7,834 nt of DNA, taken from NCBI GenBank assembly GCA_947173755.1, contig CAMWGM010000061.1, positions 1-7,834 on the forward strand, read 5' to 3'. This document shows, in pieces, positions 1-5,870 of this stretch. The translations under genes were made by a program, and so were the position numbers. Source of the stretch: an uncultured Muribaculaceae bacterium. Its GTDB lineage: Bacteria > Bacteroidota > Bacteroidia > Bacteroidales > Muribaculaceae. Below the pieces are notes generated by a model. It did no database searches. It saw only the letters and a list, made by a program, of their open reading frames with translations, and was not told the origin of the DNA. Position 1 is the first letter of the stretch; every line of letters begins with the position of its first letter.

Positions 1-1
1 A

Positions 2-853
2 TTCATGATCGGTATCTTCTGGGGTGCCTATGCCGAGGGATTTCCTGCAGTGGCCTGGGGCTCGGTAGTAGGTCTTTTTGTTTCTACCATCGCAGGCTAC
101 TGGCTCGGGCTGGACGATGAAAACGGTGCGCAGGGGCTCTGGGGCTTCAACGGAGTGCTTGTGGGTTGCGCGTTCCCGACTTTCCTGGGCAATACGGTCT
201 GGATGTGGGTGGCTCTCATCATCTGCTCGGCTCTGACCACATGGGTCCGCACAGCCTTCAACCGCCTTCTGGCACCGACAGGTGTAAGTTCGTTCACCTT
301 TCCGTTTGTATTCTGCACATGGATGTTCCTTCTCGCCTCGAGATTGACACCGGCGATGCCTGATACATATATGAGTCATCCTGTTCTTGCGACGGTGGTC
401 GATCCCTCGGTCAGCTCGTCATTTGGCGATGTTGTGATCTACTGGCTGAAAGGAATCGCTCAGGTATTCCTTATCAACAATTGGGTGACCGGTATCTTCT
501 TCCTCGCAGCACTTGCCGTCAGTTCGTGGCGTGCGGCAGCCTGGGCTGCTATCGGTTCAGCCATCGCACTTGCTTTGGCATACATCTATAAAGTGCCCGG
601 TGCCGACCTGGCCGAAGGGCTTTATGGTTTCTCCGCAGTGCTGACTGCCATAGCGCTTGGTGCCACATTCTGCACTCCGACTCTCAAGAATGCTGTCTGG
701 GCAGTTCTGGGCACAGCAGTGACATTCTTTATTCAGGCCGGTATGAACGCCCTTTTCGCTCCTCTCGGTCTTGCAACCCTCACCGGTCCCTTCTGCGTGG
801 CAACCTGGCTCTTCCTCATCCCCGGATACAAATTTTTCACTGCTAAGAACTGA
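2..853 (+). CDS. Urea transporter, UT family (5' end missing)
   Basis: Inner-membrane channel that lets urea diffuse into the cell to feed urease. Numbering from the ATG at 5, the protein shows the internal duplication of the bacterial/animal UT family. A GLWGFNGVL box (residues 44-52) is matched by GLYGFSAVL (205-213). A hydrophobic APTGVSSFTFPF box (about 90-101) is matched by APLGLATLTGPF (about 252-263). The rest is almost all membrane helices. The first half lacks the segment that precedes GIFF in the second half (KGIAQVFLINNWVT, 149-162), and the frame stays open to the window edge (a Phe codon at 2-4). The ATG at 5 is therefore internal, with perhaps 35-45 residues lying outside the window. 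The stop is 6 bases before the MFS gene, so the two are probably co-transcribed. Family assignment is confident; urea as substrate follows from the family and the urease genes nearby. Confidence 0.9.
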   Translation, partial: FMIGIFWGAYAEGFPAVAWGSVVGLFVSTIAGYWLGLDDENGAQGLWGFNGVLVGCAFPTFLGNTVWMWVALIICSALTTWVRTAFNRLLAPTGVSSFTFPFVFCTWMFLLASRLTPAMPDTYMSHPVLATVVDPSVSSSFGDVVIYWLKGIAQVFLINNWVTGIFFLAALAVSSWRAAAWAAIGSAIALALAYIYKVPGADLAEGLYGFSAVLTAIALGATFCTPTLKNAVWAVLGTAVTFFIQAGMNALFAPLGLATLTGPFCVATWLFLIPGYKFFTAKN

Positions 854-859
854 TCACCC

Positions 860-2236
860 ATGGCTGAAGCAGCATCACAGAAAGAATATCTCATGTCGAC
901 CATGCCCCTGAGGGCGGGTCATTTCAGGGTGCTCTTCGTGGCATCTCTCGGCCAACTTATAGGCACCGGTCTGGCTACTCTCGTGGGTATCATTATCCCG
1001 ATGATCCAGATCCTCGCTCATCCCGAACTTTCAGCTTTCATGCAAGGACTTCTCGGATGCATGAACCTAATTGGAATATGTATCGGGTCGTTAATACTCG
1101 GTCCGCTCACCGACCGTTACGGCTACCTCGGGTTTTTTCGCGCTTGTCCTGCATTGATTCTTGTCGCAAGCCTGGTGGCGCTATGGGTACATACTATTCC
1201 CGTGCTTCTAATCTGTCTTTTCCTGATGGGATTCGGCATCGGAGGAGAATACAGTCTCGATTCCGACTACATATCAGAGATAATGCCGAAGCGGTGGCAG
1301 CATTTCATGGTAGGAGTAGCCAAAGCCTCCTCGGCACTCGGCAATATCATCGTGGCTGCTGTCTGCTATTTCCTGATTACCCGCTGGGATGCGGCTTCAT
1401 CGTGGCCGAAATTGCTCTGGATCATGGTAGCGATCTCCGGACTGATGCTTGTGTTGCGACTCAATTTTGCCGAGAGTCCGCGTTGGCTTCTCGATCATGG
1501 AGAGAAAGCGAAGGCCGAGAAAGCGGCTCAGTTCTTTCTCGGGAAAGATGTCGAGATTGAACCTGTCAAGCCGACACCGCCCGCTCAGGAAAAGGAGTCG
1601 ACATTGGCTTTTATCCGACGTAACTTCCGCCAGGTAGTTCTCAGCGGAGTACCCTGGGCATGTGAAGGACTCGGAGTGTATGGTATCGGTGTCTTCCTCC
1701 CGATTCTCGTGATGGCACTCGGCATCGAACACGAATCGGCTCACGCAACTCAGATCGCTCATGTAGCGGCCTCGGTCGAGACAACTTTCTACATTTCGTG
1801 CATCATCCTGCCGGGATTCGTGATAGGACTGCTCCTCATCAATAAAATATATCAGATCTCGCTTCAGACGTGGGGATTTTTCGGCTCGGCTATATCGCTT
1901 ACCGTCCTACTGTTCGCTTACATGAACCATTGGCCTGCTTGGATCTCGATTGTGGCCTTCATGTGCTTCGAACTTTGTCTTAACCTCGGTCCTCACCTTA
2001 TCACCTATGTGCTTCCTTCGGTCATCTATCCTGTGGCTGAACGCGGACAAGGGTCCGGTCTTGCCGCATGTATCGGAAAAATCGGTGCCGTGGTAGCGGT
2101 ATTCTTCATCCCGATGCTCCTGAAATGGGGAGGCGCTCAACTCGTGCTCATTGTTTCTATAGCCGTTATGGTGGCTGGCGGATGGCTGACCGGATGGTTA
2201 GGGCCCAAGGTGCTTCCCAATCCCCACAAGAAATAA
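860..2236 (+). CDS. MFS transporter, sugar-porter-like, substrate unknown
   Basis: A 458-residue, probably 12-helix major facilitator protein of the inner membrane. Visible signatures are the loop 2-3 motif GPLTDRYGYLGFFR (81-94), a glycine-rich helix followed by acidic residues (GFGIGGEYSLDSD, 124-136), the ESPRWLLDHG motif after helix 6 (205-214), and PVAERGQGSG (391-400), equivalent to the C-terminal PxxxRGxGxG of sugar and organic-acid porters. A hydrophilic central loop spans about 210-250. It begins 6 bases after the urea channel stop, with ATG at 860; a second ATG at 893 is possible and would drop 11 residues. A terminator follows directly. The position between a urea channel and ureABC suggests a role tied to urea or nitrogen use, but the sequence does not identify the substrate: a nitrogenous metabolite, an organic acid or something unrelated all remain open. 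The family call is firm, the function is not. Confidence 0.85.
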   Translation: MAEAASQKEYLMSTMPLRAGHFRVLFVASLGQLIGTGLATLVGIIIPMIQILAHPELSAFMQGLLGCMNLIGICIGSLILGPLTDRYGYLGFFRACPALILVASLVALWVHTIPVLLICLFLMGFGIGGEYSLDSDYISEIMPKRWQHFMVGVAKASSALGNIIVAAVCYFLITRWDAASSWPKLLWIMVAISGLMLVLRLNFAESPRWLLDHGEKAKAEKAAQFFLGKDVEIEPVKPTPPAQEKESTLAFIRRNFRQVVLSGVPWACEGLGVYGIGVFLPILVMALGIEHESAHATQIAHVAASVETTFYISCIILPGFVIGLLLINKIYQISLQTWGFFGSAISLTVLLFAYMNHWPAWISIVAFMCFELCLNLGPHLITYVLPSVIYPVAERGQGSGLAACIGKIGAVVAVFFIPMLLKWGGAQLVLIVSIAVMVAGGWLTGWLGPKVLPNPHKK

Positions 2237-2247
2237 AAGTTTCCGAG

Positions 2248-2279
2248 ACTCACGCACCGAAAATGCGTGAGTTTTTCTT
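2248..2279 (+). terminator. Rho-independent terminator after the MFS gene
   Basis: A 9-bp perfect stem (ACTCACGCA at 2248-2256 with TGCGTGAGT at 2264-2272), a 7-base loop and a T-rich run (2272-2279) begin 12 bases after the MFS stop codon. It would separate the transporter transcript from ureABC, although partial read-through cannot be excluded. Confidence 0.85.
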
Positions 2280-2304
2280 GTCTGAAGATATTGTAGTGCA
2301 TACC

Positions 2305-2322
2305 ATATGTTTTATAACATAT
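2305..2322. promoter_or_regulatory. Dyad upstream of the ureA promoter, candidate operator
   Basis: A perfect 7-4-7 inverted repeat, ATATGTT-TTAT-AACATAT, lies 7 bases upstream of the predicted -33 element. Its centre is about 50-55 bases before the expected transcription start. That position and symmetry suit a dimeric activator or other regulator. The sequence is AT-rich, so chance is possible, and no regulator gene is in the window to pair with it. Confidence 0.4.
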
Positions 2323-2329
2323 TCTTAAA

Positions 2330-2361
2330 TTTGAGCACCTCGGAAAAAATTCTTACCTTTA
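2330..2361 (+). promoter_or_regulatory. Bacteroidota-type promoter for ureABC
   Basis: TTTG at 2330-2333 and TACCTTTA at 2354-2361 are separated by 20 bases. The known Bacteroidota primary sigma factor consensus is TTTG at -33 and TAnnTTTG at -7 with about this spacing; only the last base of the -7 box differs. Transcription would start near 2366-2370 and leave a leader of about 140 nt before ureA. The element lies between a terminator and the first urease gene, which is where a promoter is expected. Confidence 0.65.
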
Positions 2362-2374
2362 CGAAATGATTACC

Positions 2375-2433
2375 CGATCGGAAATCAGGAGTTTTCAGTC
2401 CTCTTCTTAAACAATCGGCACTTTCCGATTGTT
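2375..2433 (+). promoter_or_regulatory. ureA leader with two mutually exclusive hairpins
   Basis: Within the predicted untranslated leader, AACAATCGG (2410-2418) pairs perfectly with CCGATTGTT (2425-2433) across a 6-base loop. The 3' arm of that hairpin is also complementary to an earlier segment: CGATCGGAAA (2375-2384) with TTTCCGATTG (2422-2431), ten pairs including one G-U. Only one of the two can form at a time. No T-run follows either, so it does not look like a classical attenuator. It could influence RNA stability or translation, or be fortuitous. I do not recognise it as a known riboswitch class. Confidence 0.4.
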
Positions 2434-2506
2434 ACTGTTGGAAGTTAACTCTTTTCCGGACAACTGAAATTAGAATCATCTAAACATCAACTAATTACTC
2501 ATACCT

Positions 2507-2809
2507 ATGCATCTCACTCCAAAAGAAAAGGACAAAGTTCTGCTCCTTACGATGGGCATCATAGCTGAGCGCCGCCTGGCTAAAGGTCTTAAGCTCAACT
2601 ATCCCGAATCGGTAGCTTACATTACCTCTTGTGCTCTTGAGGGCGCTCGCGAAGGCAAAACAGTCGAGGAAGTTATGCACGACGCTGCCAACCGCCTTAC
2701 AAAGGAACAGGTGATGGATGGCGTGGCCGACATGATCAATCTTCTTCAGGTAGAAGCCGTCTTCACCGACGGTTCGCGCCTCGTGTCGATTCACCAACCC
2801 ATCAAGTAA
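2507..2809 (+). CDS. ureA: Urease subunit gamma
   Basis: The small gamma subunit of urease, the cytosolic nickel enzyme that splits urea into ammonia and carbamate (then CO2). Its 100 residues match the normal length of a free-standing gamma subunit. Family hallmarks are the opening MHLTPKEKDKVLLL, the KLNYPESVAYI segment (about 29-39), the helix AREGKTVEEVM (about 47-57), QVMDGVADMI (about 68-77) and the closing VEAVFTDGSRLVSIHQPI (about 82-99). It ends where the beta part would begin in gamma-beta fusions of the Helicobacter type, so gamma and beta are separate here. ATG at 2507 is the only sensible start, since the N-terminus aligns with the family from residue 1. It is the first gene of the unit and lies 37 bases before ureB. 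The upstream region is A/T-rich with no strong Shine-Dalgarno sequence, as is common in Bacteroidota. Confidence 0.97.
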   Translation: MHLTPKEKDKVLLLTMGIIAERRLAKGLKLNYPESVAYITSCALEGAREGKTVEEVMHDAANRLTKEQVMDGVADMINLLQVEAVFTDGSRLVSIHQPIK

Positions 2810-2846
2810 TTATTTCCCCTACCTTCAACTTCTTAAAACGTAGACC

Positions 2847-3509
2847 ATGAGCAATCAGCAAGACTCTACAAATGCCGCTCCCGGCTATGCCACTCCCAAT
2901 GGCGTATATCCCGGCACTCCGGCTATTGCATATCCCAAAACCGAAGGTTTCACACCGGCCACTCCCTGCCCGGTAGGCGGAGTGATTTTGGCGGAAGGCG
3001 ATATCGAATATAATGTCGACCGTCGCACAGTGACTGTGACAGTCCACAATACTGGCGATCGTCCCATCCAGGTCGGTTCACACCTCCACTTCTTCGAGGC
3101 TAACCGCTATCTCGAATTTGACCGCAAGAAAGCATTCGGTTATCACCTCAATATCCCCGCAACAACCGCTATCCGTTTCGAACCGGGTGAAGAAAAGGTT
3201 GTGGAACTCGTTGCATTCGCAGGCAAGCACCGCGTGATCGGTTTCAACAACCTCACCGACGGTTACGCCGGACTCGAAGATTCTCCCACATTCTATCCCA
3301 AGAAGATCCGCGCCTTCAAACTCATGGAGGAATACGGTTTCAAGTGCGTCACAGAAGAGGAAGCAGAGGGCGAGTACGAACAGGTTCAACTTCAGGAGAA
3401 AGCCCAGCACACCGTCAAGCCGGCTCCCGCGACAGCAGATGGCAAACCGGCAACCTCTGACGGAGCCGCTAAAGATGCCGCCGCATCTGATCCCAACAAT
3501 TCAAAATAA
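2847..3509 (+). CDS. ureB: Urease subunit beta, with N- and C-terminal extensions
   Basis: The beta subunit of urease, which packs between gamma and alpha in the trimeric enzyme. The conserved core is about residues 42-135, including GDRPIQVGSHLHFFE (70-84), FDRKKAFGYHLNIPA (91-105) and FEPGEEKVVELVAFAG (111-126). Free-standing beta subunits are usually about 100-110 residues; this one has 220. Residues 1-41 are a Pro/Thr/Gly/Tyr-rich, probably disordered extension. Residues 136-168 include KKIRAFKLMEEYGFKCV (152-168), which resembles the C-terminal tail of Helicobacter UreA as I recall it (KKIALHRAKERGFHGA). Residues 169-220 form an acidic stretch followed by an Ala/Pro/Lys/Asp low-complexity end. 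No signal peptide is evident. ATG at 2847 is used; the core has no in-frame ATG near residue 41 that would remove the extension. ureC begins 30 bases downstream. Confidence 0.95.
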   Translation: MSNQQDSTNAAPGYATPNGVYPGTPAIAYPKTEGFTPATPCPVGGVILAEGDIEYNVDRRTVTVTVHNTGDRPIQVGSHLHFFEANRYLEFDRKKAFGYHLNIPATTAIRFEPGEEKVVELVAFAGKHRVIGFNNLTDGYAGLEDSPTFYPKKIRAFKLMEEYGFKCVTEEEAEGEYEQVQLQEKAQHTVKPAPATADGKPATSDGAAKDAAASDPNNSK

Positions 3510-3539
3510 GTAATCTACCTTTAGCACCTATTATATAAT

Positions 3540-5258
3540 ATGGCTACAATATCTCGTCAAGAGAACAATATGCTCTTCGGTCCTACCGTGGGCGATAAAA
3601 TCCGTCTTGGCAACACAAGCCTCTACGTGCAGATCGAAAAAGACCTCCGTACATACGGCGACGAGGTTGTTTACGGCGGTGGCAAGACCATTCGCGACGG
3701 TATGGGTACCGCTAACGAAGTAACTTCGCAGGCCGGTTCGCTCGACCTCGTCATCACAAACGTGACAATCCTCGACCCGGTTCTCGGAGTTGTAAAGGCT
3801 GACGTCGGCGTAAAGGATGGCAAGATCGCCGGCATCGGTAAGGCAGGTAACCCCAACATCATGAAAGGTGTTACTCCCACCCTGTGCACCGGTCCCTCCA
3901 CCGATGCTATCTCGGGTGAGCACATGATTCTGACGGCCGCCGGTATCGACGGACACGTTCACTTCATCTCGCCCCAGCAGGCGTATGACTGTCTTTCGAA
4001 CGGTATCACCACTCTCATCGGCGGTGGTATCGGTCCAACTGACGGCACCAACGGTACAACCATCACTTCGGGTACATGGAATGTCCGCAAGATGTTCGAA
4101 GGCACCGAAGGACTCCCCATCAACATGGGTTTCCTCGGCAAAGGCAATACATCGATCCAGGCCACTCTCGAAGAGCAGATCCAGGCAGGTGTCATGGGCT
4201 TCAAGATCCATGAGGACTGGGGTGCAACTCCCGGTGTTATCCGTGCTTGTCTTGACAACGCCGACAAGAACGATGTGCAGGTTGCGATCCACACCGACAC
4301 CCTCAACGAGAGCGGTTACGTGGAGGATTCTATCGCTGCCATCGACGGCCGTGCCATCCACACCTATCATACCGAGGGCGCAGGTGGCGGTCACGCACCC
4401 GACCTTCTGAAGATTGCCTCAATGGCCAACGTACTTCCCTCGTCGACCAACCCCACACTCCCCTTCGGCATCAACTCGCAGGCAGAACTTTTCGACATGA
4501 TCATGGTCTGCCACAACCTCAATCCCCATATCCCCTCTGACGTAGCATTTGCCGAGAGCCGTGTGCGTCCCGAAACCCAGTCGGCCGAGAATATATTCCA
4601 TGATCTCGGTATCATCTCGATGGTTTCCTCCGACTCGCAGGCCATGGGCCGTGTAGGCGAATCGTTCATGCGTACATTCCAGATGGCATCCTATATGAAG
4701 GATGTGCGCGGCAAACTTCCCGAAGATTCTCCCGAGAACGACAACTTCCGCGTGCTCCGCTATCTGGCTCAGATGACCATCAATCCCGCTATCACTTACG
4801 GTATCTCCGAGATCCTCGGTTCGATCGAAGTTGGCAAGATGGCAGACCTCGTGCTTTGGGAACCCGCATTCTTCGGCACCAAACCGAAACTCGTCATCAA
4901 GGGCGGCTTCATCAACTGGGCACAGATGGGCGACCCGAATGCATCGCTCCCCACTCCTCAGCCCGTCGAGATGCGTCCGATGTTCGGTGCTTTCGGCAAA
5001 GCAATGCCCCGCACCTGCGTGCGCTTCTGCTCGTCGGCAAGTTACGAGGCAGGCACCGTGCAGAGTTACGGCACAGAGAACATTCTCTATCCCGTCCGCG
5101 GCTGCCGTCAGATCGGTAAGGCCAACATGCTCCGCAACACTGCCACACCGCACATTGAAGTGGATCCCGAAACATTCAACGTCTACGTTGACGGATTCCT
5201 TGCCTACGTTCCGCCGGCAAAGACTCTTCCCCTCGGTCAACTCTACTGGTTCAGCTGA
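3540..5258 (+). CDS. ureC: Urease subunit alpha (catalytic)
   Basis: The catalytic subunit, an amidohydrolase-fold protein with a two-nickel site. At 572 residues it is full length, and its numbering runs exactly five ahead of the Klebsiella enzyme throughout the active site. Nickel ligands are H139 and H141 (GHVHF), K222 (the lysine that is carbamylated, in FKIHED), H251, H277 and D365 (SSDSQAMG). Substrate and catalytic residues are H224, the flap C324-H325 (MVCHN) and R341. All expected residues are present, so the enzyme should be active once nickel is inserted by accessory proteins, whose genes are not in this window. The ATG at 3540 gives the family N-terminus (MATISRQENNMLFGPTVGDK). 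Codon use is strongly biased to C-ending and other preferred codons, which suggests high expression. It is the last gene of ureABC; its stop lies inside a 16-bp palindrome and a terminator follows. Confidence 0.98.
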   Translation: MATISRQENNMLFGPTVGDKIRLGNTSLYVQIEKDLRTYGDEVVYGGGKTIRDGMGTANEVTSQAGSLDLVITNVTILDPVLGVVKADVGVKDGKIAGIGKAGNPNIMKGVTPTLCTGPSTDAISGEHMILTAAGIDGHVHFISPQQAYDCLSNGITTLIGGGIGPTDGTNGTTITSGTWNVRKMFEGTEGLPINMGFLGKGNTSIQATLEEQIQAGVMGFKIHEDWGATPGVIRACLDNADKNDVQVAIHTDTLNESGYVEDSIAAIDGRAIHTYHTEGAGGGHAPDLLKIASMANVLPSSTNPTLPFGINSQAELFDMIMVCHNLNPHIPSDVAFAESRVRPETQSAENIFHDLGIISMVSSDSQAMGRVGESFMRTFQMASYMKDVRGKLPEDSPENDNFRVLRYLAQMTINPAITYGISEILGSIEVGKMADLVLWEPAFFGTKPKLVIKGGFINWAQMGDPNASLPTPQPVEMRPMFGAFGKAMPRTCVRFCSSASYEAGTVQSYGTENILYPVRGCRQIGKANMLRNTATPHIEVDPETFNVYVDGFLAYVPPAKTLPLGQLYWFS

Positions 5259-5266
5259 TCAGCTGA
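5251..5266. repeat. 16-bp perfect palindrome across the ureC stop codon
   Basis: TCAGCTGATCAGCTGA is its own reverse complement and also a tandem duplication of the 8-base palindrome TCAGCTGA. It covers the last Ser codon and TGA stop of ureC and the eight bases after it. It stands 14 bases before the terminator stem. Its function is unknown. Confidence 0.6.
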
Positions 5267-5280
5267 CAGCCTGAAATAAT

Positions 5281-5325
5281 TCGAGCCTGTGACGCACATT
5301 TTCCGTCACAGGCTCGATTGATTTT
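5281..5325. terminator. Strong terminator between convergent ureC and exonuclease genes
   Basis: A perfect 14-bp stem, TCGAGCCTGTGACG (5281-5294) with CGTCACAGGCTCGA (5304-5317), has a 9-base loop. On the plus strand it is followed by TTGATTTT. On the minus strand the bases after the stem read ATTATTTC. With T-rich flanks on both sides and genes converging from both directions (ureC ends at 5258, the exonuclease at 5344), it probably ends both transcripts. Confidence 0.9.
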
Positions 5326-5343
5326 GATTCGGCAAGAGATCAG

Positions 5344-5847
5344 TTACTTGCTCAATGCCAGACAAATTTTCGCACACCCCAGAGCATCGGGGAGCGCGTT
5401 ATGATGGTCGGAAAACTCTATTCCGAGATACTCGCAGACAACAGGGAGCGAATAAGACCCTATTGCGCGTCGGGGAATAGATTTTCGGGACATAACGTAT
5501 GTACAGAAAAACTGATAGTCGGGATAGTCCATCTGATATACCCTGTGACAAGCCTTGATGCAACCTTCATCGAAGGCCTTGTTGTGAGCGACAAGAGGAA
5601 GTCCCTCAAGCCAGGGATGAATGTCACGCCAAACGGCATCGAAAGTGCGTGAATTTTCCGTATTCTCGCGGAAAATACCATGGATTTGCTCCGAAAACCT
5701 TCTCACATAGTACTCGGGCTCAGGTTTGACCAGTTCGTAAAAAGTATCTACAATCTCACCGTTCCTGACCTTCACAGCACCGATGGAACAGATGGATGTG
5801 CGTTCATAATTGGCTGTCTCGACATCGATAGCCACAAAATCTCTCAT
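5344..5847 (-). CDS. DEDDh 3'-5' exonuclease (DNA polymerase III epsilon-like)
   Basis: A small stand-alone nuclease of the DnaQ/epsilon exonuclease family, which removes nucleotides from 3' ends with two metal ions. In the 167-residue product the DEDDh residues are D8 and E10 (AIDVETAN, motif I), D93 (AHNKAFD, motif II), and H149 with D154 (HNALPDA, motif III). No polymerase, BRCT or helicase domain is attached. The start is taken as ATG at 5847 because the family N-terminus begins MRDFVAIDVE. A longer frame reaches back to 5916 but would run through the end of ispH and add 23 unrelated residues. It is the last gene of the minus-strand operon, 23 bases after ispH, and ends just before the shared terminator. 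Whether it trims DNA or RNA, or proofreads, cannot be told from sequence. Confidence 0.88.
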   Translation of the reverse strand: MRDFVAIDVETANYERTSICSIGAVKVRNGEIVDTFYELVKPEPEYYVRRFSEQIHGIFRENTENSRTFDAVWRDIHPWLEGLPLVAHNKAFDEGCIKACHRVYQMDYPDYQFFCTYVMSRKSIPRRAIGSYSLPVVCEYLGIEFSDHHNALPDALGCAKICLALSK

Positions 5848-5870
5848 TGTAAAATTACGGAAGAATATTA

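Noticed and set aside
1397..1762. Open frame of 121 codons antisense to the MFS gene
   Set aside because: It runs opposite clear transporter motifs and has composition typical of an out-of-frame translation.
3516..3523. TACCTTTA just before ureC, identical to the -7 box of the ureA promoter
   Set aside because: There is no TTG or TTTG at the required 19-22 bases upstream, and the gap is only 30 bases inside an operon. An internal promoter is not supported.
3531..4394. Long open frame of 287 codons antisense to ureC
   Set aside because: It lies wholly opposite the strongly conserved ureC frame. Biased codon use in ureC removes antisense stops, and the translation resembles no family I know.
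4419..5240. Second long open frame (273 codons) antisense to ureC
   Set aside because: Same reason: a shadow of preferred codons in ureC, rich in Cys/His/Glu without recognisable motifs and without a promoter-like region.
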